Shown here piece after piece: positions 36,275-44,825 of a stretch of DNA of 64,000 bases (positions are counted from its first letter, which is position 1; every line of letters starts with the position of its first letter). The stretch covers positions 265,637 through 329,636 of the forward strand of contig NZ_LCZJ02000037.1 in assembly GCF_001012825.1 (NCBI RefSeq). Direction: 5' to 3'. A model generated the notes under the pieces. The model was not told where the DNA came from. It worked only from the letters and a program-made list of their open reading frames with translations, and searched no databases. The translations under genes and the position numbers were made by a program. The DNA comes from Paenibacillus etheri. Lineage in GTDB: Bacteria; Bacillota; Bacilli; Paenibacillales; Paenibacillaceae.

Positions 36275-37786
36275 GTGCTAAACATCATCCACGCCTCTTC
36301 TGCAGAGACGCCCGATTCACTACAAAACCATTTTGAGATTTTTCGTGAGCACACCATTGGGATACGGTATCAGATCACCACGCCCTACGGTAAACAGCCA
36401 CTGCTGTATGCCGATTGGACAGCAAGCGGACGCTTATATGAACCGATCGAACGGAAGCTGCAGGAAGCCTTCGGTCCATATGTTAGCAATCCGCATACCG
36501 ACTCCAACACCACTGGATTAACCATGACACTCGCTTATAATGAAGCGCGACAAATTATTAAAAAGCATGTAAATGCTGGCCCTCAGGACATCCTGCTCTT
36601 CTGCGGAAATGGAACAACGGGAGCCGTAAACAAGCTGCAGCGTATCATGGGCTTAAGACTCCCTGAGTGGATTCAGGACCATAGCTCCCATTCGATGGAG
36701 GAACGTCCTGTGATCTTCACCAGCCATATGGAGCATCATTCCAATATCCTTCCCTGGCAAGAGGGGATTGGTGATGTTGTGACTGTTCCTCCCGGAGAAA
36801 ACGGAAATATAGATCTTCAGCAGCTTGAAGCCCAGTTGAAATTGTATCAGCATCGCCGCTGGAAAATCGGTTCATTTACGGCTTGCTCCAATGTGACCGG
36901 AATTCAGACTCCCTACCAGAAGCTTGCCGCGATTATGCACCGTCACGGAGGCCTATGTTTTGTAGATTTTGCCGCCAGCGCTCCTTATGAGCCTATCGAT
37001 ATGCATCCTGTCTCACCGCTGGAGAAGCTGGATGCAATCTTTTTTTCTCCGCATAAATTTCTGGGTGGACCGGGCACGAATGGCGTTCTAATTTTTGATG
37101 AGGCTCTAAGTAATGGACGTATTCCTGACGAACCGGGTGGAGGTACAGTGGCTTGGGTCAATCCTTGGGGAGGACGCCGCTACACCAACGAAATAGAGAT
37201 GCGGGAAGACGGGGGAACGCCGGGGTTTCTGCAAGCTTTTCGGACAGCACTTTGCGTGAAGCTGAAGGAACAGATGAATGGAAACGGTCAATATATGGTG
37301 ATTAGAGAGCACGAGCTATGCCAGCAATTAATGAACGGGCTCCGTAGCATACCCGAATGCTCGCTGCTAGCTGGACATCATACAGAACGTCATGGCATTG
37401 TCTCTTTTACACTACGTGATATTCATTATAATCTTGCAGTTCAACTACTGAATGATCGCTTTGGTATACAAGCCCGGGGTGGTTGCTCTTGTGCAGGTCC
37501 TTATGGGCATTACTTACTCGAATTAGGGTGGACGCAATCTGCTCAGATCGCTGAGGCAATTACTGTAGGAGACCAGTCGCTTAGACCGGGTTGGATCCGC
37601 ATCTCTCTACACCCCATTATGACGAATCAGGAGGTAGAGAGAATTGTATCCGCTGTACGAAATATCGTGCTCCATTTCCAACAATGGAAACAGGACTATT
37701 TTTATGATGCTTCTACGAACAGTTGGACCCATATCTACAATGAGGATCCCACTGAGGCGAAGGTCAAAGCGCTTTTTTCGGTGTAG
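36275..37786 (+). CDS. aminotransferase class V / cysteine-desulfurase-like PLP enzyme
   Basis: A 503-residue fold-type I PLP enzyme. The Schiff-base lysine is K261 in FFSPHKFLGG, and D231 in the VDFAASAPY stretch holds the cofactor ring. The GGCSCAG segment near 413-419 offers cysteines where SufS/NifS-type enzymes have their active-site cysteine. It is longer than typical SufS (about 400), with an extended C-terminus, so another class V reaction cannot be excluded. GTG 36275 follows GGAGG at 7 nt. It has no Suf neighbours and converges on an aldo/keto reductase with only 8 bp between stops. Confidence 0.85.
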   Translation: MLNIIHASSAETPDSLQNHFEIFREHTIGIRYQITTPYGKQPLLYADWTASGRLYEPIERKLQEAFGPYVSNPHTDSNTTGLTMTLAYNEARQIIKKHVNAGPQDILLFCGNGTTGAVNKLQRIMGLRLPEWIQDHSSHSMEERPVIFTSHMEHHSNILPWQEGIGDVVTVPPGENGNIDLQQLEAQLKLYQHRRWKIGSFTACSNVTGIQTPYQKLAAIMHRHGGLCFVDFAASAPYEPIDMHPVSPLEKLDAIFFSPHKFLGGPGTNGVLIFDEALSNGRIPDEPGGGTVAWVNPWGGRRYTNEIEMREDGGTPGFLQAFRTALCVKLKEQMNGNGQYMVIREHELCQQLMNGLRSIPECSLLAGHHTERHGIVSFTLRDIHYNLAVQLLNDRFGIQARGGCSCAGPYGHYLLELGWTQSAQIAEAITVGDQSLRPGWIRISLHPIMTNQEVERIVSAVRNIVLHFQQWKQDYFYDASTNSWTHIYNEDPTEAKVKALFSV

Positions 37787-37794
37787 TTTCCAGC

Positions 37795-38709
37795 TTATTG
37801 TGTAGTGTCCTTCACCATGTCCAGATCGGCAGCACTAGCGTTGGAGATAACTTGTTCTACATTTTTACAACCTGGAATTACACTGGTTACTGCGGGATGC
37901 TGAAGGCACCACGCCAAAGCCCACTGCGCCATATCGAGTCCAGAAGGGACTTCGTTGGCAGCAATTTCAGCTACAGCGCGCAGCTGTTTTTGCCTTACAT
38001 CCTCTTTATGGTTAGCACGCACATCACCCTGACCAAATACCGCATCCGGCTTGTACTTGCCGCTTAAATAACCACTCGCTAACGGAACACGCGCCAACAC
38101 ACCTAACTTATGCTCGATGCAGAGCGGAAGAATTTCTTCCTCAGGTTGACGATCCAGCCGATTATATACTACTTGTATGGCCTCTGCTTGCACATCCGCT
38201 GCTGCAGAGGTCTGATGTACACCTGAGCCTGATGCACTTATCGAGACGCCTAAATGACGGATTTTTCCTGCCTGCTTTTGTCTGTCGAGCATACTCCACA
38301 GCTTGTCATTATCGAATTGCTCATCGGTTCCGGAATGGAATTGATAAAGGTCAATATACTCGGTCTGAAGCGCACGCAGGGAATCATCCAACTGCTTCAA
38401 TACATCCTCAGCACGCCATAGCTGTTCCCGCTGCAAATGTCCCTGAAAATGATGTCCGAATTTCGTAGCCACAATCCAGTCCTCACGTTTCCGGCGAGCC
38501 AGATAACCCCCGATGAACTTCTCTGACAAGTGATCTCCATAACATTCTGCCGTATCAATCAGGTTAATACCGAGCTCTCCAGCCTTATCTAGCATGGCAT
38601 CGACTTCAACTTGAGTGAAATCCTTGCCCCACTCTCCACCGAACTGCCAAGTACCTAAGCCGATCACCGATACATTCATCCCTGTACTGCCAAGTTTACG
38701 ATATTTCAT
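37795..38709 (-). CDS. aldo/keto reductase
   Basis: A 304-residue NADPH-dependent reductase with the TIM-barrel of the AKR family. The tetrad residues appear in order: D and Y in DTAECYG, K in VATKFGHH and H in YQFHSG. The NADPH loop near residue 200 is less conserved. Three successive ATG codons follow AAGGAGG, at 2, 5 and 8 nt; the third (38709) is chosen. The gene lies 44 bp after a VTT-family membrane protein gene, in the same direction, so a two-gene unit is possible. The carbonyl substrate is unknown. Confidence 0.88.
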   Translation of the reverse strand: MKYRKLGSTGMNVSVIGLGTWQFGGEWGKDFTQVEVDAMLDKAGELGINLIDTAECYGDHLSEKFIGGYLARRKREDWIVATKFGHHFQGHLQREQLWRAEDVLKQLDDSLRALQTEYIDLYQFHSGTDEQFDNDKLWSMLDRQKQAGKIRHLGVSISASGSGVHQTSAAADVQAEAIQVVYNRLDRQPEEEILPLCIEHKLGVLARVPLASGYLSGKYKPDAVFGQGDVRANHKEDVRQKQLRAVAEIAANEVPSGLDMAQWALAWCLQHPAVTSVIPGCKNVEQVISNASAADLDMVKDTTQ

Positions 38710-38753
38710 CATCATTTCCTCCTTTGATCTATCAAAATAGTTCATTCACAGTA

Positions 38754-39371
38754 CTACGCGGCCTTCTTTCCATCTTCCACCGTTCTAGCGAACCGCGCCT
38801 CGATGGCTTTAACTCCCCATAGTGACAATCCAATAAAAACCAAGACATAGATAATCTCCCACGGCTGGCGGATAAATCGTTCCAGATCATTTCCAATATA
38901 GGAAACTGCGAATACCATGATCGCTTTACCCACAGTGAGCGCAAGAAGATACGATCGAAACCTCATCCCCGCAAGACCAGCAGCCATATTAATTACAACG
39001 AAGGGCCCTACAGGGAATATACTAAGCAGAAATACATAACTGAATCCGCTTTGCCGCACCCATGTCATACTTTTGGCTACCTTTGGCCGTTCTGCCCATT
39101 TTCGCAGATACCGATGCGAAGCTACTTTGCGAATAATCCAAAATGTGGTCACACAGCCCGCAACCAAGCCGATCCAAGAATACAAAAAACCTAACCATAA
39201 ACCATATACAGCCCCGTTTAATCCGACGATCGCAATAGTTGGTAGTGGTGGTATAAATGATTTCAAAAACGTTAACGCAATGCCCGGAAAGGGCCCAAAC
39301 GAACGATATTGTTCAAGCAGATGCCGCAGATTATCCTCTGTCAGCCAAGACATAATATCAAGAAAGTACAT
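38754..39371 (-). CDS. TVP38/TMEM64 (VTT, DedA-like) family membrane protein
   Basis: A 205-residue protein with about five helices. The VTT-domain signatures are FLKSFIPPLPTIAIVGLNG and the glycine-rich SIFPVGPFVVINMAAGLAGM loop. Family members are re-entrant-loop proteins implicated in lipid or undecaprenyl-phosphate handling, but individual roles are mostly unknown. ATG 39371 has GAGGGGATC about 10 nt upstream. It is read together with the aldo/keto reductase gene. Confidence 0.83.
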   Translation of the reverse strand: MYFLDIMSWLTEDNLRHLLEQYRSFGPFPGIALTFLKSFIPPLPTIAIVGLNGAVYGLWLGFLYSWIGLVAGCVTTFWIIRKVASHRYLRKWAERPKVAKSMTWVRQSGFSYVFLLSIFPVGPFVVINMAAGLAGMRFRSYLLALTVGKAIMVFAVSYIGNDLERFIRQPWEIIYVLVFIGLSLWGVKAIEARFARTVEDGKKAA

Positions 39372-39553
39372 AACCAGCTGATCCCCTCATCCGATTGGAA
39401 TTCTTAACACCTGGTCTCAATTATACACGAAGTTACGAGCATTCCTACAGCTCTTCCAATATAAAGAAAGCAAGCTAGAACTCCATGGATGACAGTGAGT
39501 AAATCGTCAGTTACCATAGATAGAAAATACATATGAGACAGGGGCGCATGGTT

Positions 39554-40066
39554 ATGATTATCCATTCAGAAGCCTTGAATCTGCAACGTACCACTGTGCA
39601 GGATTTAGCGTTCGTTCTAGCCATTGAACAAAGTGAACTAAACCGCATCTATATTGGTCAATGGAGTAAAGAGGAACACACTACAGCCCTCCAAGATCCA
39701 GATATCCCACATCTTACAATCTGGGAGAGTATAGGGAAAAGAGTCGGCTATATCATCGTAACAGGACTTCAAGAAACTCATCTTGCCGTTTGTATTAAAA
39801 GAATCGTCATCCATTCCAAGGGGTTCGGGTATGGCAAGCTGTCGCTTCGTCTCGTAACCGACTGGATCTTTCGCCATACTGAAACGCATCGCCTATGGTT
39901 AGATGTTAGAGAACACAACCATAAGGCACGCCATGTCTACGAAAGCTGTGGCTTCACACCGGAAGGCACTCTGCGTGATTGCATAAAAGTAGGGGAACGC
40001 TTTGAATCTCTGCATATCATGTCCATATTACGGCATGAGTATATGGAGCGTACAGAGCGCCAGTAG
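39554..40066 (+). CDS. GNAT family N-acetyltransferase
   Basis: A 170-residue acetyltransferase of the RimJ/RimL-like branch. Family marks are the acetyl-CoA stretch FGYGKLSLRLVTDWIF and the WLDVREHNHKARHVYESCGF region, in which the YESCGF segment is characteristic of the C-terminal half. ATG 39554 is chosen because GGGG lies 9 nt upstream; two earlier starts (39533, 39548) have poorer spacing. The substrate is unknown. A palindrome array starts 50 bp after the stop. Confidence 0.82.
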   Translation: MIIHSEALNLQRTTVQDLAFVLAIEQSELNRIYIGQWSKEEHTTALQDPDIPHLTIWESIGKRVGYIIVTGLQETHLAVCIKRIVIHSKGFGYGKLSLRLVTDWIFRHTETHRLWLDVREHNHKARHVYESCGFTPEGTLRDCIKVGERFESLHIMSILRHEYMERTERQ

Positions 40067-40115
40067 AAGCTGTCATTCAGAAACATTAATAGTTCAAATT
40101 AGGATTCAAAAAATT

Positions 40116-40302
40116 ATATAGGGAAATTATCCCTATATTTCTGTCGTTTAAGCTTAAAAACCACAATATAGGGAATTCCTCCCTTTAATTGAGCGGATTT
40201 GTTCAAAATCGGCGATATCTCGGTGATTTATAGGGAGGTTTTCCCTATACTATCTATTCCGAGGCTGTAATCGGTTAATTATAGGGAGGTTTTCCCTATA
40301 AT
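40116..40302. repeat. four-unit GGGA/TCCC palindrome array 1
   Basis: Units centre at about 40127, 40177, 40239 and 40290 (steps 50, 62, 51). Arms are ATATAGGG/CCCTATAT, AGGGA/TCCCT, TATAGGGA/TCCCTATA and ATTATAGGGA/TCCCTATAAT. Units 3 and 4 share a 21-bp core with a GGTTT loop. The three spacers also hold small inverted repeats: GTTT/AAAC, GATTT/AAATC, CCGA/TCGG. The array is homologous in layout to the one at 44488. Confidence 0.85.
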
Positions 40303-40407
40303 CACCCTCACTCAGCTTCTCACAACACATCCATCTCATTCCACAACAAAAGCCAAGCACCAAGCCCCGATCCAGGAGCTTACTACTCAGCTTTCAATGC
40401 CCTCACC

Positions 40408-40659
40408 TTAAACCTCTCCACTGTAACAACTGGCCTGCTCACCTGCGGCCCTTAGCCCCGCAACCACAAGGGTAGTCACATACTTACGGGCATCCGCTAT
40501 CAGCAATAATAACTCCATCGAGCTTTTAGCCGGTTCCCCTCTAACAAACTTTATTCGAGCCCCGTCCAAGTCCTCTTGGATACTGGCAATCGTATATCCT
40601 TTAAAGAGCAGCCCGTCGATCTCTTGCTGTTCTTTGGCATATTCCGTAAAAACAGACAC
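40408..40659 (-). CDS. small hypothetical protein
   Basis: 83 residues, soluble, with no signal peptide. The chain looks helix-strand-strand-helix, and a KFVRGEPAKSSMELLLLIADARKY stretch suggests a small globular domain. GTG 40659 has AAGG 7 nt upstream. It lies just downstream of the preA relic and upstream of palindrome array 1. No family is recognised, and no function is offered. Confidence 0.55.
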   Translation of the reverse strand: MSVFTEYAKEQQEIDGLLFKGYTIASIQEDLDGARIKFVRGEPAKSSMELLLLIADARKYVTTLVVAGLRAAGEQASCYSGEV

Positions 40660-40731
40660 TAGACTACCTTAGAAGGAAGAGGAGCCTCCGCTGCAAAACG
40701 CTTGCTATCACCTTTTGCCTTTCATTCCAGG

Positions 40732-40914
40732 TCAGAGGGGCTGCCCGGTGTCCACTAGAACCATATCAATCGCGCCGTCTGCCGGACAGACAATAGAACA
40801 GAGATTATAGCCTACACAATCTTCCTCGCGGACCTGTAGAATAGCTTTCCCATCTGCATTAGTTAACATTTCAATACATCGATGAGAAGCATCTTCATAG
40901 GCAATACTGGACTC
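40732..40914 (-). pseudogene. preA: relic of the ferredoxin-like C-terminus of PreA (dihydropyrimidine dehydrogenase subunit)
   Basis: The frame reads AYEDASHRCIEML, KAILQVREEDCVGYNLCSIV, CPADGAIDMV and ends at a TGA, matching the two 4Fe-4S segments at the end of PreA-type NAD-dependent dihydropyrimidine dehydrogenase. A TGA stops the frame immediately upstream (40915-40917), so the barrel domain and the first cysteine group are missing. In the remaining cluster, CVGC has become CVGY, removing a ligand. About 60 residues survive. No start codon or partner gene (preT) is nearby. Confidence 0.7.
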
Positions 40915-41067
40915 TCACAAGACAATTAGTAAAATAGCTCCCGCTAAATTGCGTCATTTTGTCTATGGGGGCATTTTTTCAAATTTTAAATTGAGGTGAT
41001 TTTTAAATATTTGTAGATATGTGGTAATATTTATCCATATCTTTCCTTGGTAGGAGACAATAGACCC

Positions 41068-42660
41068 ATGGGATCTGTAATTTCGAATTATATTGTTATT
41101 GTGTCTATATCAGGTGTTCTGAGCGTTTTACTAGCCCTTTTCGCCTATTATAAAAAAACTGATTTCTTAGGAATTAGAGCCTTTGTTATAAGCTCCTGCA
41201 CTTCCGCAGTTTATACCTTCGGCTTCGCACTAGAACTGTCGGGGGAAACACTTGAGGAAATGAATTTTTGGATTAAGGTCGAGTATCTGGGGATGCCTTT
41301 TATAGCGCCGGCGAGCCTTATTATGGTGATGCATTTCGTGGGGCTTGAGAGTCTAATTAAAAAAGGCATGCGAGCAGCGCTGTACATAATACCGTTCATC
41401 ACAACGCTGATGGTATGGACCAATGATTACCATCACCTCTTCTATAAATCCATTTATTTGCGGGACAATACACCCTCCCCGCTCGTTGATGTAGTGATGG
41501 GGCCTTGGTATATCGTTCATGGCAGCTTTACCTTTGGCTGTTTACTGGCAGCTATCTGCTTTATGTTGTGGCAATGGAATCGTATGAAACGGGTATACCG
41601 CAGACAAATCGTTACCATTCTAATTGGACTAAGCCTTCCAACGTTAGGCTCTTTTTTATATTTGATGGGACTGACTCCCTACGGTATGGATCCCGTTCCG
41701 ATCATTATGAGTATCACTTCCACCCTATATATCTGGGCTATCCTATCAAGAGGCATGTTAACAGCTGCGCCTATTGCTCGTGAGAATTTGTTCGAAAGCA
41801 TGCGAGACGGGGTGCTTGTCACCGATCGCTCGGACATGCTCGTCGACTACAATCGCGCAGCCGCGGATATGATAGAAGGACTTAATTCCTCGGCGATTGG
41901 CAAACCGCTGGCGCAACTGTTTCTTAATGCAGGCAAAGATGCCTTGTCCTATGTTATGGATGCAGAGCCGCTGCTACGCGAAGAACGGGAAGTTGCTTGG
42001 AACAAGGGAGACGATATTTGTTACTATCAAATTCGATCCTCTCCCGTACAGAAACAAGAGGGATACTTAGCGGGTCAAATGATCATGCTGATTGACGTGA
42101 CTGAACGAATACTGCTTCAAGATAAGCTACGTCAATTGGCTACGATGGACAGTCTGACTGGGATTTATAACCGTACCTATTTTTTGGAGCTGAGCCGGGG
42201 GCTTCTTGTTCAGGCCGCGAGTGACCGGAGTTCATTATCAATTATTCTGTTGGATGTAGACTTCTTCAAAAGTATTAATGATCGATTCGGACATCAATAT
42301 GGAGATCAAGCCCTTCAGCACATTGTTCAGGTCTGCAGTAGACACCTTCGGGAGGGAGATCTCTTTGGCCGTTACGGTGGCGAGGAATTTGTAATCTGTC
42401 TACCAGATACATCACTAAAGCAAGCCGCACAACTCTGCGAAACTATCCGTGCAGACATTGAACAAAGTGTCTTGTATACGCTCATCGGGTCCATTAACGT
42501 GACAGCCAGCTTCGGAGTAGTAGAAGCCCTAAGTCCTGAAGCCACTCTAGAAGAGCTGCTGTCAGAGGCTGACCATGCTCTGTACAGTTCCAAACGAAAC
42601 GGACGCAATGCTGTCCACCTCTCCCAGAGGTCAGAAATCACACTTTTCATGCCTATATAA
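41068..42660 (+). CDS. membrane diguanylate cyclase with 7TM sensor, PAS and GGDEF domains
   Basis: A 530-residue protein. Seven predicted helices of the histidine-kinase N-terminal 7TM type (about 1-220) are followed by a PAS domain (about 235-345) and a GGDEF domain with an intact GGEEF (in RYGGEEFVICLPD). c-di-GMP synthesis is expected. No EAL domain is present, in contrast to the MHYT protein at 8171. ATG 41068 follows AGGAGA by 10 nt and was chosen over TTG 41047. A gene for an unrelated amylase follows after 140 bp. Confidence 0.9.
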   Translation: MGSVISNYIVIVSISGVLSVLLALFAYYKKTDFLGIRAFVISSCTSAVYTFGFALELSGETLEEMNFWIKVEYLGMPFIAPASLIMVMHFVGLESLIKKGMRAALYIIPFITTLMVWTNDYHHLFYKSIYLRDNTPSPLVDVVMGPWYIVHGSFTFGCLLAAICFMLWQWNRMKRVYRRQIVTILIGLSLPTLGSFLYLMGLTPYGMDPVPIIMSITSTLYIWAILSRGMLTAAPIARENLFESMRDGVLVTDRSDMLVDYNRAAADMIEGLNSSAIGKPLAQLFLNAGKDALSYVMDAEPLLREEREVAWNKGDDICYYQIRSSPVQKQEGYLAGQMIMLIDVTERILLQDKLRQLATMDSLTGIYNRTYFLELSRGLLVQAASDRSSLSIILLDVDFFKSINDRFGHQYGDQALQHIVQVCSRHLREGDLFGRYGGEEFVICLPDTSLKQAAQLCETIRADIEQSVLYTLIGSINVTASFGVVEALSPEATLEELLSEADHALYSSKRNGRNAVHLSQRSEITLFMPI

Positions 42661-42800
42661 ATAGCATCTTTGTCCCTCCCAGCGCATTCACCGCCGGCCT
42701 TATTTTTCATAGTCTGTTTTTAAGTTTAATAAGAGTTATCTGAAAATCTAATCAGAGTATAGAAAAAATTCGCTTTATGGACATGGAGGCGCTAGAAATA

Positions 42801-44270
42801 ATGAGGAACCATACAATGATGCAATTTTTTGAATGGCATGTTGCTGCGGACGGCAAACACTGGGATCGTCTAAAAGAAACAGCTCCCGCACTAAAGACCG
42901 TAGGCATTGATTCTGTTTGGGTACCTCCTGTGACAAAGGCCGTCTCCGCCGACGATACAGGCTATGGGGTGTATGACCTATACGATCTGGGCGAATATGA
43001 CCAAAAAGGCACGGTACGCACCAAATATGGCACCAAACAAGCACTGATTGACGCAATTTCCGAATGTCAAAAAAACGGCATCGCCGTGTACGTTGATTTG
43101 GTCATGAATCATAAAGCAGGGGCGGATGAAAAGGAAGTCTTCCAGGTTATCGAGGTCGACCGCAATGACCGGATGAAAGAAATCTCAAAGCCTTTCGAGA
43201 TTGAGGGCTGGACTAAATTCACCTTCCCCGGCCGTGGGGATGAACACTCTTCCTTTAAATGGAATCACAATCATTTTAACGGCACTGACTTTGACGCCAA
43301 ATCGGGGCGAACAGGCGTATTCCGTATCGCAGGCGAGAATAAAACATGGAACCAGAATGTTGACGACGAGTTCGGCAACTACGATTTTCTAATGTTCGCA
43401 AATATTGATTACAGTCATCCAGAAGTCAAAAAAGAAATGATCCAATGGGGAAAATGGCTCGTGGACACGCTCCACTGCAGCGGCTTTCGTTTAGATGCCA
43501 TCAAGCATATCAACCATGAGTTTGTGAAAGAATTCGCGGTAGAAATGTTTAATAAATGTGAGAAGGATTTCTATATCGTGGGTGAGTTCTGGAATTCGGA
43601 TTTAGAATCCTGCCGACAATTTCTAAATACCGTCGATTATAAAATCGACCTCTTCGATGTCTCCCTTCACTACAAGCTGCATTCAGCTTCCTTGGGGGGC
43701 AGAAACTTTGATTTAACCAAAATTCTAGATGACACACTGGTGCAGACTCATCCCACCAATGCCGTAACATTCGTGGACAATCATGATTCTCAGCCTCATG
43801 AGGCTCTGGAATCGTGGGTCGATGATTGGTTTAAGCAAAGTGCTTATGCGCTTATCCTGCTGCGACGCGATGGTTATCCGGTTCTGTTTTATGGCGATTA
43901 TTATGGAATTGAGGGACCTACACCCGTTGCAGGCAAAAAAGCGGCGATTGATCCGCTACTATACACCCGCTATCACAAGGCTTATGGTGAACAGAAGGAT
44001 TATTTCGATCATCCCAACACGATTGGCTGGATACGCCTAGGCGTGAAAGACATCGAACGCTCCGGCTGCGCGGTTGTGATCAGTAACGGTGAGAACGGTC
44101 AGAAAAGAATGTTCGTAGGGGAACAACGCGCCGGAGAAGCATGGATAGATTTCACTCATAATCACAATGCGACTATAACGATTGAAAAAGATGGATGGGC
44201 GACGTTCCCGGTCAGCGGTGGCAGCGTATCTGTCTGGGCCCTGCCTGATGAAAAAGCCGACGAAAAATAA
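42801..44270 (+). CDS. cytoplasmic alpha-amylase (GH13)
   Basis: A 489-residue glycosidase of the bacterial liquefying type. The four GH13 regions are present: DLVMNHK, GFRLDAIKH (nucleophile D232), YIVGEFWN (acid E262) and FVDNHDSQ (D329). It has no signal peptide, which suggests action on imported or stored glucan such as glycogen rather than outside starch. ATG 42801 is used because GGAGG lies 11 nt upstream and it starts at the typical MRNHTMMQFFEWH. Earlier in-frame ATGs at 42777 and 42783 exist. A strong terminator follows. Confidence 0.92.
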   Translation: MRNHTMMQFFEWHVAADGKHWDRLKETAPALKTVGIDSVWVPPVTKAVSADDTGYGVYDLYDLGEYDQKGTVRTKYGTKQALIDAISECQKNGIAVYVDLVMNHKAGADEKEVFQVIEVDRNDRMKEISKPFEIEGWTKFTFPGRGDEHSSFKWNHNHFNGTDFDAKSGRTGVFRIAGENKTWNQNVDDEFGNYDFLMFANIDYSHPEVKKEMIQWGKWLVDTLHCSGFRLDAIKHINHEFVKEFAVEMFNKCEKDFYIVGEFWNSDLESCRQFLNTVDYKIDLFDVSLHYKLHSASLGGRNFDLTKILDDTLVQTHPTNAVTFVDNHDSQPHEALESWVDDWFKQSAYALILLRRDGYPVLFYGDYYGIEGPTPVAGKKAAIDPLLYTRYHKAYGEQKDYFDHPNTIGWIRLGVKDIERSGCAVVISNGENGQKRMFVGEQRAGEAWIDFTHNHNATITIEKDGWATFPVSGGSVSVWALPDEKADEK

Positions 44271-44284
44271 AGGTTGTGTTACTC

Positions 44285-44347
44285 AAAATAGATGAGGCTG
44301 CTCTCGAAAGTAGTGAATGCTGCTTACGGGACAGCTTCATCTATTTT
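44285..44347 (+). terminator. intrinsic terminator of the amylase gene
   Basis: AAAATAGATGAGGCTG pairs with CAGCTTCATCTATTTTT with one mismatch, loop about 31 nt, T tract at the end. Confidence 0.8.
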
Positions 44348-44487
44348 TATGGAATAGTCCAAGTAAAGATCTCACTTAACCATTAAACCTTTTCAGATTG
44401 GGTAATGATGGCAGACGATGATGAGGATATGCATGCGGGAATGTGCGGCGGACGTTTTTGCGGTGGGCAGAGTGGGTTTAACACTAA

Positions 44488-44670
44488 TTAGGGAAAAGCT
44501 CCCTAAAAATATTCGATATTCGCTTATAATCAACGAAATTAGGGAATTCCTCCCTGAAAATTAGGGTAATGCCTTGATTTCCCACCAAATCAGATGAATT
44601 TTAGGGATATTTTCCCTAATTATAAATCTAATGACCAGTAATCTTAGAATTTCAAGGAGAAATTCCCTAA
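44488..44670. repeat. four-unit GGGA/TCCC palindrome array 2
   Basis: Units centre at about 44497, 44548, 44610 and 44661 (steps 51, 62, 51), the same layout as array 1. Unit 2 shares the 15-nt core AGGGAATTCCTCCCT exactly with unit 2 of array 1. The other arms use TTAGGGA/TCCCTAA instead of TATAGGGA. The middle spacer has a TGATTT/AAATCA hairpin and spacer 3 a CTAA/TTAG pair. Unit 4 is degenerate on its left arm. Confidence 0.82.
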
Positions 44671-44726
44671 TTGTTGTATTGATGTTTCACTCAAACCATC
44701 ATTTGAAACTCCAATTAACCTTCAAC

Positions 44727-44776
44727 GCAAAAAAGGGTCGTACCCAAGTAGCTAAAACTACTTTGAGACGGCACCC
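44727..44776 (-). terminator. intrinsic terminator of mprF
   Basis: On the minus strand GGGT(GC)CG pairs with CGACCC, an inner GTAG/CTAC hairpin is present, and TTTTTTG follows. It lies 50 bp after the mprF stop. Confidence 0.7.
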
Positions 44777-44825
44777 TCTTCTTTAGTTAGGCCAATGTAC
44801 ATAGAGACTTCACGCTTGTCTCCCT

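Noticed and set aside
36160-36357. 65-residue minus frame before the aminotransferase
   Set aside because: Overlaps the start of the aminotransferase gene antisense and has no ribosome site; a shadow frame.
44408-44491. 27-residue frame with CGGRFCGG ending at array 2
   Set aside because: No convincing ribosome site and too short to call; noted only because of its cysteines.
40116-44670. Palindrome arrays as CRISPR arrays
   Set aside because: Repeat units are short palindromes that vary within the array, spacers are not of one length, and there are no cas genes. The layout repeats between the two arrays, which CRISPRs would not show.
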